A DNA stretch of 64,000 nucleotides from Lysinibacillus mangiferihumi. Its GTDB lineage: Bacteria; Bacillota; Bacilli; Bacillales_A; Planococcaceae. The position numbers and the translations under genes were made by a program. Within the stretch, counting starts at the first letter, position 1. The number at the start of each line of letters is the position of its first letter. Shown piece by piece: positions 52,054-64,000 of the stretch. A model generated the notes under the pieces. That model searched no databases. It was not told the DNA's origin and saw only the letters and a list, made by a program, of their open reading frames with translations. The stretch is from NCBI RefSeq assembly GCF_003049665.1, contig NZ_PYWM01000003.1, positions 62,001 through 126,000 on the forward strand, read 5' to 3'.

Positions 52054-53363
52054 AGAAGTGGAAAAATGGGGAAAAATGGACGAACTGGGCTGGCAATATA
52101 ATAGCGTATCCAAGTGAGATGCACTTACCTCGTTCTATAGAAGAAGTTGTAAATGTAGTGAAGCATGCGCGTGATAGGAAAAAAACCATTCGTGTAACAG
52201 GTGCAGCTCATTCATTTAGTGCTGTTGCCATGCCGGAGCATATTGCACTGTCATTACATAATATGCGCGGGCTTATTTCGATAGATGCCGAAAACCAAGA
52301 AGCTACACTGTGGGCAGGAACTTATTTATATGAGATCGGACCACAGCTTGCAAAGCATGGGTTTGGCTTAATGAATATGGGCGATATTCAAGAACAGACC
52401 ATTGCCGGAGCAGTATCAACTGGTACACATGGAACAGGGGTGACTTTAGGTTCGTTGTCGTCTGCTGTGACACGCTGGTGTTTTGTTGATGGAAATGGAA
52501 CTTACCATGAGCATATTCGAGGGACTGACGATTTATCCGAGGCGCTTCATGTCTCACTTGGCATGCTCGGCGTATTTGTAAAAGTGACGCTAAAAGTGTT
52601 GCCGCTCTATAGTTTACATTATATTGGCACAAGGGACACATTAACAAACGGACTAGCCACATTTGCACAAGATATTCGACAGCATCGACATGTTGAATGG
52701 TTCTACTTTCCTGGTAGTGAGACAATTCAAATTAAACGTATGAATGCGATGGCCCCAGTGTATCAAAGTGAATGGCGCAAGTATGTAGAAAATATAAAAC
52801 TTCAAATAGTAGAAAATGGTGCATTTTTTGCGATTTCGGAGCTATGTAAATGGAAACCAGCTTTAAGTAGTGCAATGAGTAAATTAGCTGCTGCCAATGT
52901 TGTGGAGGCGGAGAAGATTGGCATTAGCTATGAAATCTATCCATCTCCTAGAAGTATCAAATTCCAAGAAAGTGAGTATGCCATATCATTACCACAATTT
53001 GAGGCATGCATGGAAGAAATTCATGCAACGTTTCAAAAAGGGCATTTGCATGTGCATTTTCCATTGGAATGCCGTACAACAGCAGGTGAGGTCGGTTATA
53101 TAAGTCCTACACAAGGACAAGAATCCGCCTTTATTGCTTTTCATATGTATAAAGGAATGTCGGAAGAGCCTTATTTTAAATGGGTGCACAATCTAATGCA
53201 AAAATATCATGGTCGACCACATTGGGGAAAACAAAGCCATTTAACTGCACAGCAAGTACACACATTATATCCAAATATAGATAAGTTTTTAACAGTTCGT
53301 GCACAATATGATCCTGACAAAGTATTTTTCACACGTTACTTAGAGCAATTATTCATATTGTAA
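52041..53363 (+). CDS. FAD-linked oxidase, D-arabinono-1,4-lactone oxidase family
   Basis: 440 residues of the VAO/aldonolactone oxidase family. The FAD site is RVTGAAHSFSAVAM with His57, the usual place for covalent flavin. GDIQEQTIAGAVSTGTHGTG and the C-terminal GRPHWGKQSHL and DPDKVFF are family hallmarks. It oxidises a sugar lactone, alditol or similar polyol. Coupled to the racemase-like gene, an arrangement I recall from other bacteria, but the shared pathway is not known. Confidence 0.88.
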   Translation: MFSVEKWKNGEKWTNWAGNIIAYPSEMHLPRSIEEVVNVVKHARDRKKTIRVTGAAHSFSAVAMPEHIALSLHNMRGLISIDAENQEATLWAGTYLYEIGPQLAKHGFGLMNMGDIQEQTIAGAVSTGTHGTGVTLGSLSSAVTRWCFVDGNGTYHEHIRGTDDLSEALHVSLGMLGVFVKVTLKVLPLYSLHYIGTRDTLTNGLATFAQDIRQHRHVEWFYFPGSETIQIKRMNAMAPVYQSEWRKYVENIKLQIVENGAFFAISELCKWKPALSSAMSKLAAANVVEAEKIGISYEIYPSPRSIKFQESEYAISLPQFEACMEEIHATFQKGHLHVHFPLECRTTAGEVGYISPTQGQESAFIAFHMYKGMSEEPYFKWVHNLMQKYHGRPHWGKQSHLTAQQVHTLYPNIDKFLTVRAQYDPDKVFFTRYLEQLFIL

Positions 53364-53561
53364 AATTTAGAATTTAACAATAACTGAATTTTATAATGTT
53401 TAAATAAGTGTATTGGGAAAGATGAAAGCATTTGTGATAAATAATCACCCAAATAGAGTTTATAATGAAAAAATTTAAATTTGAACGAAATGTCAAAATA
53501 TTTATCAAACCGAGATAAAACCGATGCTTAATCAGCATGTAAACGATTTCAAATTTCATTG

Positions 53562-53593
53562 ATTTTTTGAATTGTTTAAACAATTCAAAAAAT
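53562..53593. repeat. 32-bp perfect palindrome upstream of ilvD
   Basis: The 16-base arm ATTTTTTGAATTGTTT is followed directly by its exact reverse complement. It ends four bases before the ilvD -35 box. As RNA it would be an AT-rich hairpin flanked by T and A runs, so it could be a bidirectional terminator. As DNA it could be an operator next to the promoter. Confidence 0.8.
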
Positions 53594-53597
53594 ACTG

Positions 53598-53627
53598 TTG
53601 ACTTAGCCTAGTTATTCGTACTATGAT
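53598..53627 (+). promoter_or_regulatory. Candidate SigA promoter of ilvD
   Basis: TTGACT (53598-53603), 18 bases, TATGAT (53622-53627). Confidence 0.65.
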
Positions 53628-53753
53628 AACAACAATTTAATACGTTCGTTCCTACAATTAGTTGCCACAAAGGCAATCAGCTAGGTAAAAACAAAATAGA
53701 CAGAACATTTTGTATATAGCGACGAACATAGCAATAAATGAGGGGCGTTTAAA

Positions 53754-55424
53754 ATGAGAAGTGACATGATTAAAGTAGGCGTAGATCGTGCGCCACATCG
53801 TAGTCTTTTATATGCAACAGGCAAAGTAAAAGCAAAAGATTTAGGGAAACCATTTATTGGGGTTTGTAACTCTTATATCGACATTATTCCAGGTCACGTT
53901 CATTTACGTACATTTGCTGATGTAGTGAAAGAAGCCATAATTGAAGCGGGAGGCATTCCATTCGAATTTAATACGATTGGTGTGGATGATGGTATTGCAA
54001 TGGGCCATATTGGTATGCGTTATTCTTTACCAAGCCGTGAAATTATAGCAGATTCAGCAGAAACAGTTATTAATGCACACTGGTTTGATGGCGTATTTTA
54101 CATTCCAAACTGTGACAAAATCACACCAGGAATGTTAATGGCAGCAGTTCGTACGAACGTACCATCAATTTTTGTATCTGGTGGTCCAATGGAGGCAGGT
54201 ACATCTGCTACAGGAAAACAGCTTTCATTAACTTCAGTATTTGAAGGTGTTGGGGCTCACAAATCAGGTAATATGTCAGCTGAAGAGCTGTTAGATATTG
54301 AAAATAATGCATGTCCAACATGTGGATCATGTTCAGGGATGTTCACAGCGAACTCCATGAACTGCTTAATGGAAATGCTAGGTGTAGCACTTCCAGGCAA
54401 CGGTACAATCGTTGCTACGTCTGAAGACCGACATAAGTTGATTAAAGAAGCCGCTAAACAATTAGTGCGCATGATTAAAGAAGACGTTAAGCCACGTGAC
54501 ATCATTACAAAAGAAGCAATTGATGATGCATTTGCACTCGATATGGCAATGGGCGGCTCCACGAATACGGTGCTTCACACATTAGCAATCGCAAATGAAG
54601 CTGAAATCGACTATAACATTGAAGATATTAATAAAGTTGCAGAGCGTGTGCCATATTTAGCAAAAATTATGCCTGCTTCTGATATTTCAATGGATGATAT
54701 CAATAAAGCAGGTGGTGTCAGTGCCATCATTAATGAATTAGCATCTATTCCAGGTGCCATTCATCCAAATCGTCCAACTGTTGCAGGTGTAACAATGGGC
54801 GAGCTCGTCAAAGATTATCACATTACAAATGATCAAGTTATTCGTACAAAAGACAATCCTTATAGCCCAGTCGGAGGTTTATCGGTGCTATTTGGCAACA
54901 TCGCACCAGATGGCTCTGTCATTAAAGTAGGTGCTGTCGATCCTTCGATTAAAGTATTTACTGGTGAGGCAATTGTCTTTGAATCACAAGAAGCAGCGCA
55001 AGAAAACATTGATAACGGTACAGTTAAGGAAGGCCATGTAGTCGTCATTCGTTATGAAGGACCAAAAGGTGGCCCAGGGATGCCAGAAATGTTAGCACCT
55101 ACATCGGCCATTCAAGGTCGTGGTCTCGGTACTAAAGTAGCGTTGATTACGGATGGTCGATTCTCCGGTGCATCTCGCGGTATTTCAATCGGACATATAT
55201 CGCCAGAAGCAGCAGAAGGCGGTCCAATCGCCTTAGTTGAAAATGGTGACATCATTTCGATTGATTTACCGAATCGTACAATCCATTTAGAAGTTTCAGA
55301 CGAAGTATTAGCAGAACGTCGCGCGAAACTGCCGGTGTTTGAACCGAAAATCAAACGTGGTTGGTTAGCAAGATATTCAAAATTAGTGACAAGCGCCTCA
55401 ACAGGTGGCGTGATGAAAATTTAG
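53754..55424 (+). CDS. ilvD: Dihydroxy-acid dehydratase
   Basis: 556 residues. It dehydrates dihydroxy acids to the keto acids of valine and isoleucine. The Fe-S cysteines are in NCDKITPGM and [18 protein letters not shown], and [20 protein letters not shown] is the C-terminal signature. GAGGGG precedes the ATG. Transcribed from its own promoter, it may also read into the T-box unit that follows. Confidence 0.96.
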   Translation: MRSDMIKVGVDRAPHRSLLYATGKVKAKDLGKPFIGVCNSYIDIIPGHVHLRTFADVVKEAIIEAGGIPFEFNTIGVDDGIAMGHIGMRYSLPSREIIADSAETVINAHWFDGVFYIPNCDKITPGMLMAAVRTNVPSIFVSGGPMEAGTSATGKQLSLTSVFEGVGAHKSGNMSAEELLDIENNACPTCGSCSGMFTANSMNCLMEMLGVALPGNGTIVATSEDRHKLIKEAAKQLVRMIKEDVKPRDIITKEAIDDAFALDMAMGGSTNTVLHTLAIANEAEIDYNIEDINKVAERVPYLAKIMPASDISMDDINKAGGVSAIINELASIPGAIHPNRPTVAGVTMGELVKDYHITNDQVIRTKDNPYSPVGGLSVLFGNIAPDGSVIKVGAVDPSIKVFTGEAIVFESQEAAQENIDNGTVKEGHVVVIRYEGPKGGPGMPEMLAPTSAIQGRGLGTKVALITDGRFSGASRGISIGHISPEAAEGGPIALVENGDIISIDLPNRTIHLEVSDEVLAERRAKLPVFEPKIKRGWLARYSKLVTSASTGGVMKI

Positions 55425-55454
55425 TCTTAAAAACTAGTTAAAAATCAATAGGTT

Positions 55455-55797
55455 AAAACGTTGATGAGGTTAAAGGTTCTAGAGCCTTGTATCTACCAGA
55501 GAGCCGGTCGTGCTGGAAGCCGGCGATACAACTAGATCCGACATCCCCTCGGAGTGAACTATTAAACGCGTGATCGCCATTAGATAGTTCCGGGCATAAT
55601 CGAAGTGCTCGTTATTAATGAATAAATGATTTATGACACCGTATTGGATGTAAGTTTACTTGCATTGGTCCATAAATGCTTTCATTTATTCGCGAGGTAG
55701 CAATATGATTGCTATAAACAAGGGTGGTACCATGAAAAGTCTTTTTCATCCCTACGCAAGGTAGTTCTTTGCGTTCGGAGAAAAAGGCTTTTTATTA
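55455..55797 (+). promoter_or_regulatory. Isoleucine-type T-box leader of ilvB-leuD
   Basis: AGAGAGCCGGTCGTGCTGGAAG is the Stem I distal part (AGAGAGCC, GTGCTGGAAG). GACATCCCCTCGGAG follows with specifier AUC (55543-55545), aligned with the GAA-CCU-ACTTCTGAG of the proC T-box. The T-box AGGGTGGTACC is at 55721-55731. The terminator pairs GTCTTTTTC...ACGCAA with TTTGCGT...GAAAAAGGC (55739-55791), then T5. The specifier is isoleucine; B. subtilis ilvB is known for a leucine specifier. Confidence 0.92.
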
Positions 55798-55934
55798 TTT
55801 ATTAAGCATTAAATATTCCGTTTTCAGCATAAATAGTTGAACCTTTTCAGCGTTACATCACTAAAGTGTTCATTAACTAGATGAGATAGTCGTATGCTGT
55901 TGTGAATCGAAAGACAAGAAGGAGGCATATTTTG

Positions 55935-57698
55935 ATGAGTGCGAATGTTTCAATTAATGAAAAAGAACAATTGGCGACAGAAGAAGTAGAACAAACTTTT
56001 CAAGCGAAAGATGGTGCAGACGTTTTAGTCCAAGCGCTGCATGATCAAAATGTAGATATTATTTTTGGCTATCCAGGTGGAGCAGTACTTCAAATATATG
56101 ATGCAATGTACAAAAACCCAATTCGTCATATTTTAACACGTCACGAGCAAGGTGCCATTCACGCAGCTGAAGGCTATGCACGTGTATCGAATAAACCGGG
56201 TGTTGTCATCGCAACAAGTGGTCCAGGTGCAACGAACTTAGTAACAGGTATTGCCGATGCGATGATTGATTCCATACCATTAGTTGTCTTTACTGGTCAA
56301 GTAGCGACAACAGTTATTGGAACAGATGCGTTCCAAGAGGCAGATATTATGGGGATTACAACACCTATTACAAAGCACAACTACCAAGTGCAAGATGTCA
56401 ATGATATCCCTCGCATAGTGAAAGAAGCGTTCCATATTGCGAATACAGGTCGTAAAGGACCAGTTGTGGTTGATTTCCCTAAAAATGTCTCTCAAATGCT
56501 GTTTGATGTAAATAATCCACCACAAGAACCAGAAGAAATTTATTTACCAGGCTATCAGCCGACATACAAGCCGAACTATTTGCAAATTCAAAAGGCTATT
56601 CAAGCTATTTCGCTAGCCAAAAATCCAGTAATTCTAGCAGGGGCAGGTGTACTATTTGCCGATGCTCGTGAAGAATTAACAACTTTCGCTGAGAAGTATC
56701 AAATTCCTGTAACAAATACCTTATTAGGTCTTGGCTCCATTCATGGCGATCACGAATTATTCATTGGAATGGCCGGAATGCATGGAACAGTAACAGCAAA
56801 TATGGCAATTACTAAGTCGGATTTATTATTAAATATTGGCGCTCGATTTGATGACCGTTTAACAGGGAATTTAGCAACGTTTGCACCAAATGCAACAATC
56901 GTTCATATAGACATTGATCCAGCTGAAATCGGTAAAAACGTACCAACCGATATTCCAATCGTAGCGGATGCAAAAGAGGCATTAAAATCTCTACTGAAAA
57001 AAGACTTTGAAGGTCCGGATACGAAACAATGGCTTGAATTTTTAAACAATCATGCAAATGAATATCCGCTGTGGTATTCAAAAGAAGATGGAGACACAGA
57101 GGTGTTACCGCAGGAAGCACTAGAACTTGTGCATAAAATTACTGAAGGTGATGCCATTGTGACGACGGATGTAGGGCAGCATCAAATGTGGGCTGCGCAA
57201 TATTACCGCTTAAACAATGATCATGGTTGGGTAACGTCTGGTGGACTTGGTACGATGGGCTTCGGCTTCCCAGCTGCAATAGGGGCCCAGTTTGCGAAGC
57301 CAGACAAAAAAGTTGTTTCGATTGTAGGCGATGCAGGCTTCCAAATGACTGCACAAGAGCTTTCATTATTAAAAGAATTCAACTTACCAGTAAAAATTGT
57401 GATTTTAAATAACAGTTGTTTAGGGATGGTACGCCAATGGCAACAAACATTCTATGAAGAGCGTTATTCATCATCACTTATGCCGATCCAGCCAGATTTT
57501 GTTAAATTAGCGGATGCTTACGGCATTAAAGGCTATCGAATTAACACAATTGACGAAGCGGAAAGTATTTTCCGTGAGGCACTTCTTTCTGACGAGCCAG
57601 CGTTAATCGACTGCCGTGTAAAACAGCTTGAATGTGTATACCCAATGGTTGCACCAGGTAAAGGGTTACATGAAATGATTGGGGTGAAAAAGAATTGA
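55935..57698 (+). CDS. ilvB: Acetolactate synthase large subunit
   Basis: 587 residues, TPP-dependent. It makes acetolactate or acetohydroxybutyrate. [15 protein letters not shown], the FAD-binding [12 protein letters not shown] and the TPP motif GDAGFQMT...[13 protein letters not shown] are all present. The ATG at 55935 is nine bases after GGAGG (55921-55925); a longer frame lacks a site. It overlaps ilvN by four bases. Confidence 0.96.
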   Translation: MSANVSINEKEQLATEEVEQTFQAKDGADVLVQALHDQNVDIIFGYPGGAVLQIYDAMYKNPIRHILTRHEQGAIHAAEGYARVSNKPGVVIATSGPGATNLVTGIADAMIDSIPLVVFTGQVATTVIGTDAFQEADIMGITTPITKHNYQVQDVNDIPRIVKEAFHIANTGRKGPVVVDFPKNVSQMLFDVNNPPQEPEEIYLPGYQPTYKPNYLQIQKAIQAISLAKNPVILAGAGVLFADAREELTTFAEKYQIPVTNTLLGLGSIHGDHELFIGMAGMHGTVTANMAITKSDLLLNIGARFDDRLTGNLATFAPNATIVHIDIDPAEIGKNVPTDIPIVADAKEALKSLLKKDFEGPDTKQWLEFLNNHANEYPLWYSKEDGDTEVLPQEALELVHKITEGDAIVTTDVGQHQMWAAQYYRLNNDHGWVTSGGLGTMGFGFPAAIGAQFAKPDKKVVSIVGDAGFQMTAQELSLLKEFNLPVKIVILNNSCLGMVRQWQQTFYEERYSSSLMPIQPDFVKLADAYGIKGYRINTIDEAESIFREALLSDEPALIDCRVKQLECVYPMVAPGKGLHEMIGVKKN

Positions 57699-58210
57699 AA
57701 CGAGTAATTACAGTAACAGTGATTAATCAAAGTGGTGTATTAAACCGTATAACAGGTTTACTTATGAAGCGTCAATTCAATATCGAATCGATTACAGTTG
57801 GTCATACTGAACAGCCAAACTTCTCAAAAATGACATTTGTTGTGAATGTAGAAGATGAGCGCAAAATTGAACAACTGGTGAAGCAATTATCGAAGCAAAT
57901 TGATGTGTTAAAGGTCAATGACATTACAGATAAATCCATCGTGCTTCGTGAGCTAGCGCTTGTGAAGGTTATTTCACCACCAAATTTACGTCTGGAAATG
58001 AACTCCATTGTTGAGCCATTCCGTCCACAAATTATTGATACAGCGAAAAACGTTGTGACATATCAAGTGGTAGGAAATCCAGAAAAAATTGATGCCTTTA
58101 TTGAGCTTATTCGCCCATATGGTATTAAAGAATTAACGCGCACTGGTGCAACGGCATCTGTTCGTGAAACACAAAAAATCATCAATACGCAGCTCTCTAT
58201 TTTAAAATAG
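57695..58210 (+). CDS. ilvN: Acetolactate synthase small (regulatory) subunit
   Basis: 171 residues. An N-terminal ACT domain ([23 protein letters not shown]) mediates valine feedback. The C-terminal half has [22 protein letters not shown] start at 57695 overlaps the ilvB stop (TTGA), with GGGGTG upstream. Called ilvH in some species. Confidence 0.94.
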   Translation: MKRVITVTVINQSGVLNRITGLLMKRQFNIESITVGHTEQPNFSKMTFVVNVEDERKIEQLVKQLSKQIDVLKVNDITDKSIVLRELALVKVISPPNLRLEMNSIVEPFRPQIIDTAKNVVTYQVVGNPEKIDAFIELIRPYGIKELTRTGATASVRETQKIINTQLSILK

Positions 58211-58273
58211 TTTGCATATAAAATCGAAGCTTGTGATCTGCGCACTGTAAAGCTGCAAATGCTCATAAGTTAA

Positions 58274-60869
<2,596 letters not shown>

Positions 60870-60877
60870 CTTGATTT

Positions 60878-60911
60878 GACTCTCACCTAGCAAAGCAGGT
60901 GAGAGTCTTTA
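60878..60911 (+). terminator. Hairpin between leuA and leuB (weak terminator or processing site)
   Basis: GACTCTCACCT (60878-60888) pairs perfectly with AGGTGAGAGTC (60897-60907). Only TTT follows, so it is unlikely to stop most transcripts. Confidence 0.6.
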
Positions 60912-60957
60912 CTAAAATAGCGTAACCGTACGCTAGACAAAGAAAGGTGTTTTTACG

Positions 60958-62058
60958 ATGGAGAAAAAAATTACAGTACTTCCTGGCGATGGAATTGGGC
61001 CAGAGGTGGTTGCGTCAGCTATACGTGTACTTCAAGTTATCGGCAAACGTTTCAACCATACATTCCATTTAGGATATGGAACAATCGGAGGCGCTGCCAT
61101 CGATCAACACAACAATCCACTACCCGATGAAACAATTGAAATGTGTGAGAGCAGTGATGCGATTTTACTAGGCGCAGTAGGGGGGCCAAAATGGGACAAT
61201 AACCCACCAGAATTACGTCCAGAAAAAGGCTTACTTCGTATCCGCAAGCACTTTGACTTATTTGCAAATTTACGTCCAGTAAAGGCGTTCCCGAGTTTAC
61301 TAGAGGCTTCACCTTTAAAACGTGAAGTAGCCGAAAACGTCGATTTAATGATCGTGCGTGAACTTACAGGCGGCGTATACTTCGGGGAACCACGTATGCG
61401 TACTGAAAATGGCGCGATTGATACAACCGTTTACTCAACAGCTGAAGTAGAGCGTATCGTTGAAAATGCCTTTGAATTAGCACGTTTACGTGGAGGCAAA
61501 TTATGTTCAGTCGATAAGGCAAACGTACTTGAAACTAGCCGTTTATGGCGCGAAGTTGTAGAAGCGAAGAAAAAAGATTATCCAGATGTTCAGGTGGAAC
61601 ACAACTTAGTAGACTCTGTAGCGATGAAATTAATTACAAATCCTGCTCATTATGATGTCGTTGTAACAGAAAACATGTTTGGTGATATTTTAAGTGATGA
61701 AGCATCGGTTATTACAGGTTCTCTAGGCGTACTACCATCCGCATCCATCCGCGGTGATAATTTTGGACTTTACGAACCAGTACACGGTTCAGCACCAGAA
61801 ATTGCAGGGCAAGGTGTGGCTAATCCAGCAGCAACGATTCTGTCAGTCGCGATGATGTTACAATACTCATTTGGCCTAGCAGAAGAAGCGGCTGAAATCG
61901 AACGTGCAGTAAGTGCAGTATTTGATGATGGGTACTTTACAGCAGATCTTGCACGTGATGGAGGACGCACTCTATCTACAAATGAATGGACAGATAAAGT
62001 CATTAACGAAATTGATACAAGTTTTGTTTCGGAAAGTATTATGACAACATATATTTAA
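60958..62058 (+). CDS. leuB: 3-isopropylmalate dehydrogenase
   Basis: 366 residues. Oxidative decarboxylation in leucine synthesis. LPGDGIGPEVVASAIRVL, RELTGGVYFGEPR and the acidic metal site GDILSDEASVI with GSLGVLPSASI are present. AGAAAGGTG precedes the ATG. Sixteen bases separate it from leuC. Confidence 0.96.
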   Translation: MEKKITVLPGDGIGPEVVASAIRVLQVIGKRFNHTFHLGYGTIGGAAIDQHNNPLPDETIEMCESSDAILLGAVGGPKWDNNPPELRPEKGLLRIRKHFDLFANLRPVKAFPSLLEASPLKREVAENVDLMIVRELTGGVYFGEPRMRTENGAIDTTVYSTAEVERIVENAFELARLRGGKLCSVDKANVLETSRLWREVVEAKKKDYPDVQVEHNLVDSVAMKLITNPAHYDVVVTENMFGDILSDEASVITGSLGVLPSASIRGDNFGLYEPVHGSAPEIAGQGVANPAATILSVAMMLQYSFGLAEEAAEIERAVSAVFDDGYFTADLARDGGRTLSTNEWTDKVINEIDTSFVSESIMTTYI

Positions 62059-62074
62059 GAAATAGGTGAAGAAA

Positions 62075-63484
62075 ATGGGAAAAAATATAATTGAAAAGAT
62101 TTGGGATAAACATGTTGTTTATCAGGAAGAGGGCAAACCGGACCTGTTATATATTGATCTTCATTTAATTCATGAAGTAACTTCTCCGCAAGCATTTGAA
62201 GGTCTACGCATAAATGGACGGAAAGTGCGTCGTCCTGATTTAAGCTTTGCGACGATGGATCATAACGTGCCAACGAAAAATCTACCGACAATCAATGATC
62301 CAATTGCACGCAATCAAATTGAAACACTGGCGAAAAATGCTGCTGAATTCGGTGTTGAGCTGGCAGGCATGGGTCACCCTGACCAAGGGATTGTCCACGT
62401 TATTGGACCAGAATTAGGATTAACACAGCCTGGCAAAACAATTGTTTGTGGTGACTCTCATACATCTACGCACGGTGCATTTGGTGCCATTGCATTTGGT
62501 ATCGGTACATCCGAAGTAGAGCACGTAATGTCTACACAAACATTGTGGCAAAACAAGCCAAAAACGATGGAAATCCGCGTTGAAGGAGAGCTACCTGTTG
62601 GTGTTGCTGCTAAGGATATTATTTTAGCAATCATCTCGAAATTCGGTATTGGCGTTGGTACAGGACATATTGTGGAATTCACTGGAGAGGCAATCCACAA
62701 ATTGTCAATGGAAGAGCGCATGACCATCTGTAATATGTCCATCGAAGCGGGTGCAAAGGCTGGTCTTGTATCACCTGACCAAATAACAGTGGATTATATT
62801 CGTGGCCGCAAATATGCACCACAAGGTGAGAAATTTGAAGAAGCGACAGCGTATTGGCTAAGTTTAGCATCAGATGAGGACGCAACATATGATGAAGTCC
62901 GCATCATTAAAGCAGAGGAAATCGAGCCAATTATTACATGGGGAACAAATCCTTCAATGGGCTCTGGTGTATCACAAAATGTTCCTACGCAAGCAGATTA
63001 TCAGGATGAGTCAGATAGAGCCGCACTTCGTAAAGCGCTTGCCTATATGGGCTTAGAAGAAGGGCAACCATTAACTTCAATCGATATCCAATACGTATTT
63101 ATCGGCTCATGTACGAACTCACGCTTAAGTGATTTACGAGCTGCTGCAAATGTTATTCAAGGACGTAAAGTTCATGAAAACGTAACAGCAATCGTTGTCC
63201 CAGGTTCCCATTCTACAAAAAAACAAGCAGAAGCAGAAGGTTTAGATAAAATTTTCATTGATGCAGGTTTTGAATGGCGTGAATCCGGTTGTTCGATGTG
63301 CTTAGCGATGAATGATGATGTGGTCCCAGCTGGTAAACGTTGTGCATCAACCTCAAACCGTAATTTCGAAGGTCGTCAAGGTGCTGGTGCTCGCACGCAT
63401 TTAGTATCACCTCCGATGGCAGCCGCTGCTGCGATTGCAGGTCACTTCGTAGATGTACGAGAATTCGTGAAGGAAACTGTGTAA
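62075..63484 (+). CDS. leuC: 3-isopropylmalate dehydratase large subunit
   Basis: 469 residues. Holds the [4Fe-4S] cluster with cysteines in [15 protein letters not shown] and [34 protein letters not shown] is the aconitase-family N-terminal signature. I use the ATG at 62075 after AGGTGAAG; a GTG three codons earlier sits in the site itself. Partner of leuD. Confidence 0.96.
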   Translation: MGKNIIEKIWDKHVVYQEEGKPDLLYIDLHLIHEVTSPQAFEGLRINGRKVRRPDLSFATMDHNVPTKNLPTINDPIARNQIETLAKNAAEFGVELAGMGHPDQGIVHVIGPELGLTQPGKTIVCGDSHTSTHGAFGAIAFGIGTSEVEHVMSTQTLWQNKPKTMEIRVEGELPVGVAAKDIILAIISKFGIGVGTGHIVEFTGEAIHKLSMEERMTICNMSIEAGAKAGLVSPDQITVDYIRGRKYAPQGEKFEEATAYWLSLASDEDATYDEVRIIKAEEIEPIITWGTNPSMGSGVSQNVPTQADYQDESDRAALRKALAYMGLEEGQPLTSIDIQYVFIGSCTNSRLSDLRAAANVIQGRKVHENVTAIVVPGSHSTKKQAEAEGLDKIFIDAGFEWRESGCSMCLAMNDDVVPAGKRCASTSNRNFEGRQGAGARTHLVSPPMAAAAAIAGHFVDVREFVKETV

Positions 63485-63516
63485 ACGCATCATTTACACG
63501 GAAAGGATGATTGAAA

Positions 63517-64000
63517 ATGCAACCAATTAATATCGTAAATAGTGTGATAACACCACTTGATCGTAAAAATGTCGATACAGATCAAATCATTTCGAAAGAG
63601 TTTTTAAAACGCATTGAGCGTACAGGCTTTGGTCAATTTTTATTTTATCATTGGCGTTTTGATGCACAAGGCAATGAAGTACAGGACTTTGTATTAAATA
63701 AAGCAGAATTTAAAAACTCTAAAATTTTAGTAGCGCAAGATAATTTTGGCTGTGGCTCTTCACGTGAGCATGCACCGTGGGCAATTTTAGATTATGGCTT
63801 TAACGTCGTCATTGCCCCTTCATTTGCGGATATTTTCCATAATAACTGCTTCAAAAATGGTATATTACCTATCAAGTTAACGGAAGCAGAGTGCGATGAA
63901 ATTTTAGCAAAAGGTTTAGAGAAACCTTATCATGTAGAAGTAAATCTTGAAGCACAAACAGTAACAGGTGAAGATGGCAAAGTTTATACATTTAACATCG
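63517..64000 (+). CDS. leuD: 3-isopropylmalate dehydratase small subunit (3' end outside window)
   Basis: At least 161 residues, cut by the window end while still open. NVDTDQIISKEFLKRI and the swivel-domain motif FGCGSSREHAPWAI are diagnostic. It follows leuC by 32 bases, with GAAAGGATG upstream of the ATG. Confidence 0.95.
   Translation, partial: MQPINIVNSVITPLDRKNVDTDQIISKEFLKRIERTGFGQFLFYHWRFDAQGNEVQDFVLNKAEFKNSKILVAQDNFGCGSSREHAPWAILDYGFNVVIAPSFADIFHNNCFKNGILPIKLTEAECDEILAKGLEKPYHVEVNLEAQTVTGEDGKVYTFNI

Larger units (their letters stand above)
53364..53753. other. AT-rich region upstream of ilvD
   Basis: 390 bases. From 53364 to 53560 only a small hairpin (ATGCT-TAATC-AGCAT near 53524) is seen. 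Then follow the 32-bp palindrome, an ilvD promoter and a 125-base untranslated leader. I see no T-box or riboswitch in the leader and no CodY box good enough to report. Confidence 0.6.

Overview
The window looks like chromosomal DNA of a low-GC, spore-forming Bacillales bacterium. Lysinibacillus or a close Bacillaceae/Planococcaceae relative is my best guess. The reasons are AGGAGG-type ribosome-binding sites, frequent TTG starts, T-box leaders, a sporulation-type diadenylate cyclase (CdaS) and B. subtilis-like gene sets (yqjM-proI-yqjP-yqjQ, ydaS-like, YueJ-type pncA, metI-metC). Nothing looks like a prophage, insertion sequence, CRISPR array, rRNA or tRNA. The genus name is inference from gene content; no search was run.

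Layout. 1-1.2 kb: YkuS-like protein and a GNAT acetyltransferase. 1.2-4.8 kb: a large secreted subtilase. 5.1-7.8 kb (minus strand): the cobalt ECF importer cbiMNQO. 8.6-24.4 kb (plus strand): one long anaerobic cobalamin operon, cbiW-cbiH60-cbiX-cbiJ-cbiC-cbiD-cbiET-cbiL-cbiF-cbiG-cbiA-cysG(B)-cobA-nitroreductase-btuR-cbiP-methyltransferase. It covers uroporphyrinogen III to adenosylcobyric acid. The two units diverge, and each has its own cobalamin riboswitch followed by an intrinsic terminator. Lower-ligand assembly (cbiB, cobU, cobS, cobC) is not in the window.

24.4-35.6 kb: ribonuclease Z, a chemoreceptor, cdaS, a MarR/VOC/flavin-oxidoreductase cluster with an MhqR-like operator, a 21/42-bp tandem repeat, then namA and a proline T-box-controlled proC facing yqjP-yqjQ. 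35.8-38.4 kb: argG-argH. 38.6-53.4 kb: accessory genes, including a lipoprotein hydrolase, GNATs (one frameshifted), a GGDEF cyclase, a cupin, a Nudix hydrolase, metI-metC, mscL, a lytic transglycosylase, a SigB-type stress membrane protein, pncA, and a racemase-like/lactone oxidase-like pair. 53.7-64 kb: branched-chain amino-acid genes, with ilvD on its own promoter and ilvB-ilvN-ilvC-leuA-leuB-leuC-leuD behind an isoleucine-type (AUC) T-box; leuD runs off the end.

The most interesting less-described items are small. One is a 50-codon YpzG-like gene at 43.4 kb with a stop-riddled copy at 39.2 kb that stays in codon register and shares its flanks. A second is a 35-codon hydrophobic peptide gene at 50.6 kb with near-consensus expression signals, followed by a five-codon minigene and a terminator. 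The third is an unassigned methyltransferase translationally coupled to cbiP.
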